Below are positions 62,219 to 64,000 of a DNA stretch of 64,000 bases, piece after piece. The notes beneath the pieces were generated by a model that was not told the DNA's origin, did not search any database, and saw nothing but the letters and a program-made list of their open reading frames with translations. The stretch is from the NCBI GenBank assembly GCA_964621165.1, contig CAZULC010000009.1, positions 14,045 to 78,044 on the forward strand, in the 5' to 3' direction. How positions within the stretch are numbered: position 1 is the first letter of the stretch; every line of letters starts with the position of its first letter. The position numbers and the translations under genes are program-made. Source of the DNA: UMGS1696 sp964621165. Its GTDB lineage: Bacteria; Bacillota; Clostridia; Oscillospirales; CAG-272.

Positions 62219-62252
62219 GTGACATAATCTCCCCAAGCCAATCATATATAAT
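62219..62252 (+). promoter_or_regulatory. Candidate spoIIG-type promoter with 22-bp spacer
   Basis: GTGACA (62219-62224) and TATAAT (62247-62252) are separated by exactly 22 bases. The Bacillus subtilis spoIIG promoter, read by SigA with Spo0A~P, has the same unusual 22-bp spacing. No convincing 0A box (TGTCGAA) was found beside it. The rest of the 62005-62346 region shows no gene. Confidence 0.5.
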
Positions 62253-62346
62253 ATCAGTGTAAAGAGTGAAGCTGCCTGTGCCAAGCTGTACACCTGAAAT
62301 ATAAGTATTCCAAACCTCAACACTCCAAACTCGGGAGGTGACTGCC

Positions 62347-63144
62347 GTGCCGATATATCTGGACATTCTCTTTTTCGTCAACTTCGCAATGGACTTTCTC
62401 TCACTGCGGCTCACATCCCGGATTATGCATCTGCCTCTTCGGCTGAAACGGGCTTCTCTGGCTTCGGCTTTCGGCGCACTTGCGGGGGTGGCGGCTGTCT
62501 TGCTTCTGTCGGACAAACATATCCTCAGCTTTCTCGTCGGCGGTGGGGCTTCACTGCTCATGTCCGCATTGGCATGGGGATGGAACGGAGTTGTCAGAAA
62601 AACCGTTGTACTGTGGGGTGCAGGTGCGTTCGTCGGCGGGGTGTTCACTCTCCTTCTTGAGCTTGTCCCAGGCAGTGATGGTTATGGAGGTCCGCCGGCT
62701 TCTCTTTCGACGGGGAAAGTGGGGGAAATATTCATCCTCGTATCCATGCTGTCATGCGGCCTTGTGCGGCTTTTCTCGTCATCCCACGCCAAAAAGACAG
62801 CCGAACTGCGCTTCTCTCTTTCCGGAAAGGACTACTCCATGACCGCGCTGTGCGATTCCGGAAATATGGCCGCGGACCCCTTTACCTCGTCTCCGGTGGT
62901 GATAGTGGCTTCCCGCGCCGCTGAACTTGACTCATGGAAAGATGGACGGGCGGAGGATTATGACGGCAGCGTCAGGGTGCGAGTCATTCCAATCAGGACC
63001 GCCGCTGGGGAGAAGCTGCTGTACGGGTTTGTACCCCAGTCCCTAACGGTCAACGGAATCCCCCGTGAAGCCGTGGTTGCAATAGACCGGGACAACAGTT
63101 CCTACTCTGGATGCGGCGCCATAGTCCCGGCAGTACTGACGTGA
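62347..63144 (+). CDS. spoIIGA: Sigma-E processing peptidase SpoIIGA
   Basis: I choose GTG 62347 (VPIYLDILFFVNFAMDFL), seven bases after GGGAGG, rather than the GTG at 62338 that overlaps that site. The 265-residue protein has five N-terminal transmembrane segments and a cytosolic aspartic protease half with DSGN (Asp about residue 170, in LCDSGNMAADPF). SpoIIGA dimerises and cleaves pro-SigE when activated by SpoIIR. The target gene sigE follows 42 bases later. Confidence 0.93.
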   Translation: MPIYLDILFFVNFAMDFLSLRLTSRIMHLPLRLKRASLASAFGALAGVAAVLLLSDKHILSFLVGGGASLLMSALAWGWNGVVRKTVVLWGAGAFVGGVFTLLLELVPGSDGYGGPPASLSTGKVGEIFILVSMLSCGLVRLFSSSHAKKTAELRFSLSGKDYSMTALCDSGNMAADPFTSSPVVIVASRAAELDSWKDGRAEDYDGSVRVRVIPIRTAAGEKLLYGFVPQSLTVNGIPREAVVAIDRDNSSYSGCGAIVPAVLT

Positions 63145-63186
63145 AGTTACTTTACATATAAACAAACAATACAGAAAGGGGATAAT

Positions 63187-63921
63187 ATGAACGTCGGAAC
63201 ACAACTGAATCTGGAAAAGGAAAAAATAGGTGTAAGGATCGGCAGAGTTGTGGCGGCACTGTTCGGGGAGGGCGGGTGCTGGTACATAAACGGAGCCGAT
63301 AACCTTCCGCCGCCGCTGACCCCTGAGGAAGAAGCCGATATCCTCGAGAGATTTGACTCCGACCGAAGCCTTGCCGACACCCTCATAAGCCGGAACCTGC
63401 GTCTGGTGGTGTACATTGCCAAAAAGTTCGAGGGAGTGGGCGGCACGGGAATTGAGGATCTTGTCTCAATCGGCACAATCGGACTGATAAAGGCGGTGAA
63501 CACCTATAAGACCGACCGTAAAATCAAGCTAGCCACCTACGCTTCCCGGTGCATCGAGAACGAAATTCTCATGTACGTCAGGAAAATCTCGCCGCATAAA
63601 GGGGACATATCAATCGATGAGCCTTTGAATACCGACTGGGACGGAAACGAACTTCTCCTGTCGGACGTGCTTGAATCCGCTGACGAGCCGGTTGGAGCCG
63701 AACTTGAACGGTGCGAGGACGAAAAAATAGTCCGTGAAGCAGTAGCAAGTCTTGATGACAGGGAGAGGGAGATAATAGAAATGCGCTATGGTCTTGGAGG
63801 CCGCCGTGAACTGACCCAGAAAGAAGTTGCGGACAGAATGGGTATATCCCAGTCGTACATATCGAGGCTGGAAAAGAGAATCATAGAGAGGCTGAGGAAC
63901 AGAATCGCGAGAATCGTATGA
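63187..63921 (+). CDS. sigE: RNA polymerase sporulation sigma factor SigE
   Basis: The 244-residue protein has a short N-terminal pro-sequence (MNVGTQLNLEKEKIGVRIGR) that SpoIIGA removes, then region 2 (SRNLRLVVYIAKKFEGVG, DLVSIGTIGLIKAVNTY, KLATYASRCIENEILMYVRK) and region 4 (LTQKEVADRMGISQSYISRLEKRIIERLRN). It directs early mother-cell transcription. The ATG follows AAAGGGGA. sigG usually comes next, but here an IS end begins 25 bases after the stop. Confidence 0.95.
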   Translation: MNVGTQLNLEKEKIGVRIGRVVAALFGEGGCWYINGADNLPPPLTPEEEADILERFDSDRSLADTLISRNLRLVVYIAKKFEGVGGTGIEDLVSIGTIGLIKAVNTYKTDRKIKLATYASRCIENEILMYVRKISPHKGDISIDEPLNTDWDGNELLLSDVLESADEPVGAELERCEDEKIVREAVASLDDREREIIEMRYGLGGRRELTQKEVADRMGISQSYISRLEKRIIERLRNRIARIV

Positions 63922-63945
63922 AAGTTTTTTAAAAAATTTTGTCAA

Positions 63946-64000
63946 TTTTTTGTGTTGTCAATAGATATGACCCATATTACAGAAAGTCCCAAACCTAAAA
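63946..64000 (-). mobile_element. Right end of a second IS copy, inverted, continuing past the window
   Basis: These 55 bases are the exact reverse complement of 61757-61811, the right end of the IS remnant. The rest of the element lies beyond the window edge, so it could be full-length and active. It sits between sigE and whatever follows. Confidence 0.9.

Noticed and set aside
62130..62648. 172-codon minus-strand frame before and inside spoIIGA
   Set aside because: It overlaps the certain spoIIGA gene and its promoter region and is not protein-like.

Overview
The window reads as chromosome from an endospore-forming member of the Clostridia, most like an Oscillospiraceae/Ruminococcaceae gut bacterium. 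The reasons are spoIVA, spoIIGA and sigE, a PolC-type replicase, a dgt-dnaG-rpoD cluster, the rpsB-tsf-pyrH-frr-uppS-cdsA-dxr-rseP-ispG-polC gene order, strong AGGAGG-type ribosome sites and canonical TTGACA-17-TATAAT promoters. A run of 100 N at 23696-23795 marks a scaffold join, so this is probably a draft or metagenome-assembled genome. Species cannot be named from sequence alone.

Layout. 1-8.4 kb is an accessory stretch: the tail of a corrinoid protein, a methyltransferase, tRNA-Pro(TGG), a broken GNAT gene, a broken MerR regulator, a zinc-ribbon membrane protein and three XRE regulators, one of them dead. 8.5-14.7 kb holds a split transketolase operon ending in an sn-glycerol-1-phosphate dehydrogenase, a frameshifted Nudix gene, a 2-hydroxyacid dehydrogenase and hemW. 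14.8-26.3 kb holds lepA, a histidine phosphatase, copA-copZ plus a methyltransferase, a lipoprotein, a GDPD-family gene and two membrane proteins. 26.3-35.4 kb has secA, trmL, a cardiolipin synthase, a GDSL hydrolase, spoIVA and a frameshifted secreted protein. 35.4-48.8 kb is the large minus-strand housekeeping block from rpsB down to polC, which makes and recycles the translation apparatus (S2, EF-Ts, RRF), UMP, undecaprenyl and CDP-diacylglycerol lipid precursors, MEP-pathway isoprenoids and DNA. 48.8-60.9 kb has a YlmC-like protein, an orphan solute-binding lipoprotein, two tandem primary-type sigma factors, dnaG, dgt, a YigZ protein, hflX and rpmE. 60.9-64 kb has an IS remnant, tRNA-Pro(GGG), spoIIGA-sigE and, at the edge, the inverted end of a second IS copy.

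The most interesting non-genic signal is a roughly 113-bp interspersed element found four times (5830, 23658, 23870, 47617). Its stems are kept by compensating base changes, and every copy sits 34-72 bases upstream of a minus-strand gene (XRE regulator, GDPD gene, tsf). One site is a tandem array that appears to have caused the assembly gap. A second unexplained family is a tandem pair of about 101-bp units in the dgt leader, with a diverged third copy at 8524 that ends in an intrinsic terminator.

Disrupted genes (nonsense codons or single-base frameshifts) are numerous but confined to accessory genes, while all long housekeeping frames are intact. That favours real gene decay over random sequencing error, though two of the frameshifts are in homopolymers and need read-level checks.
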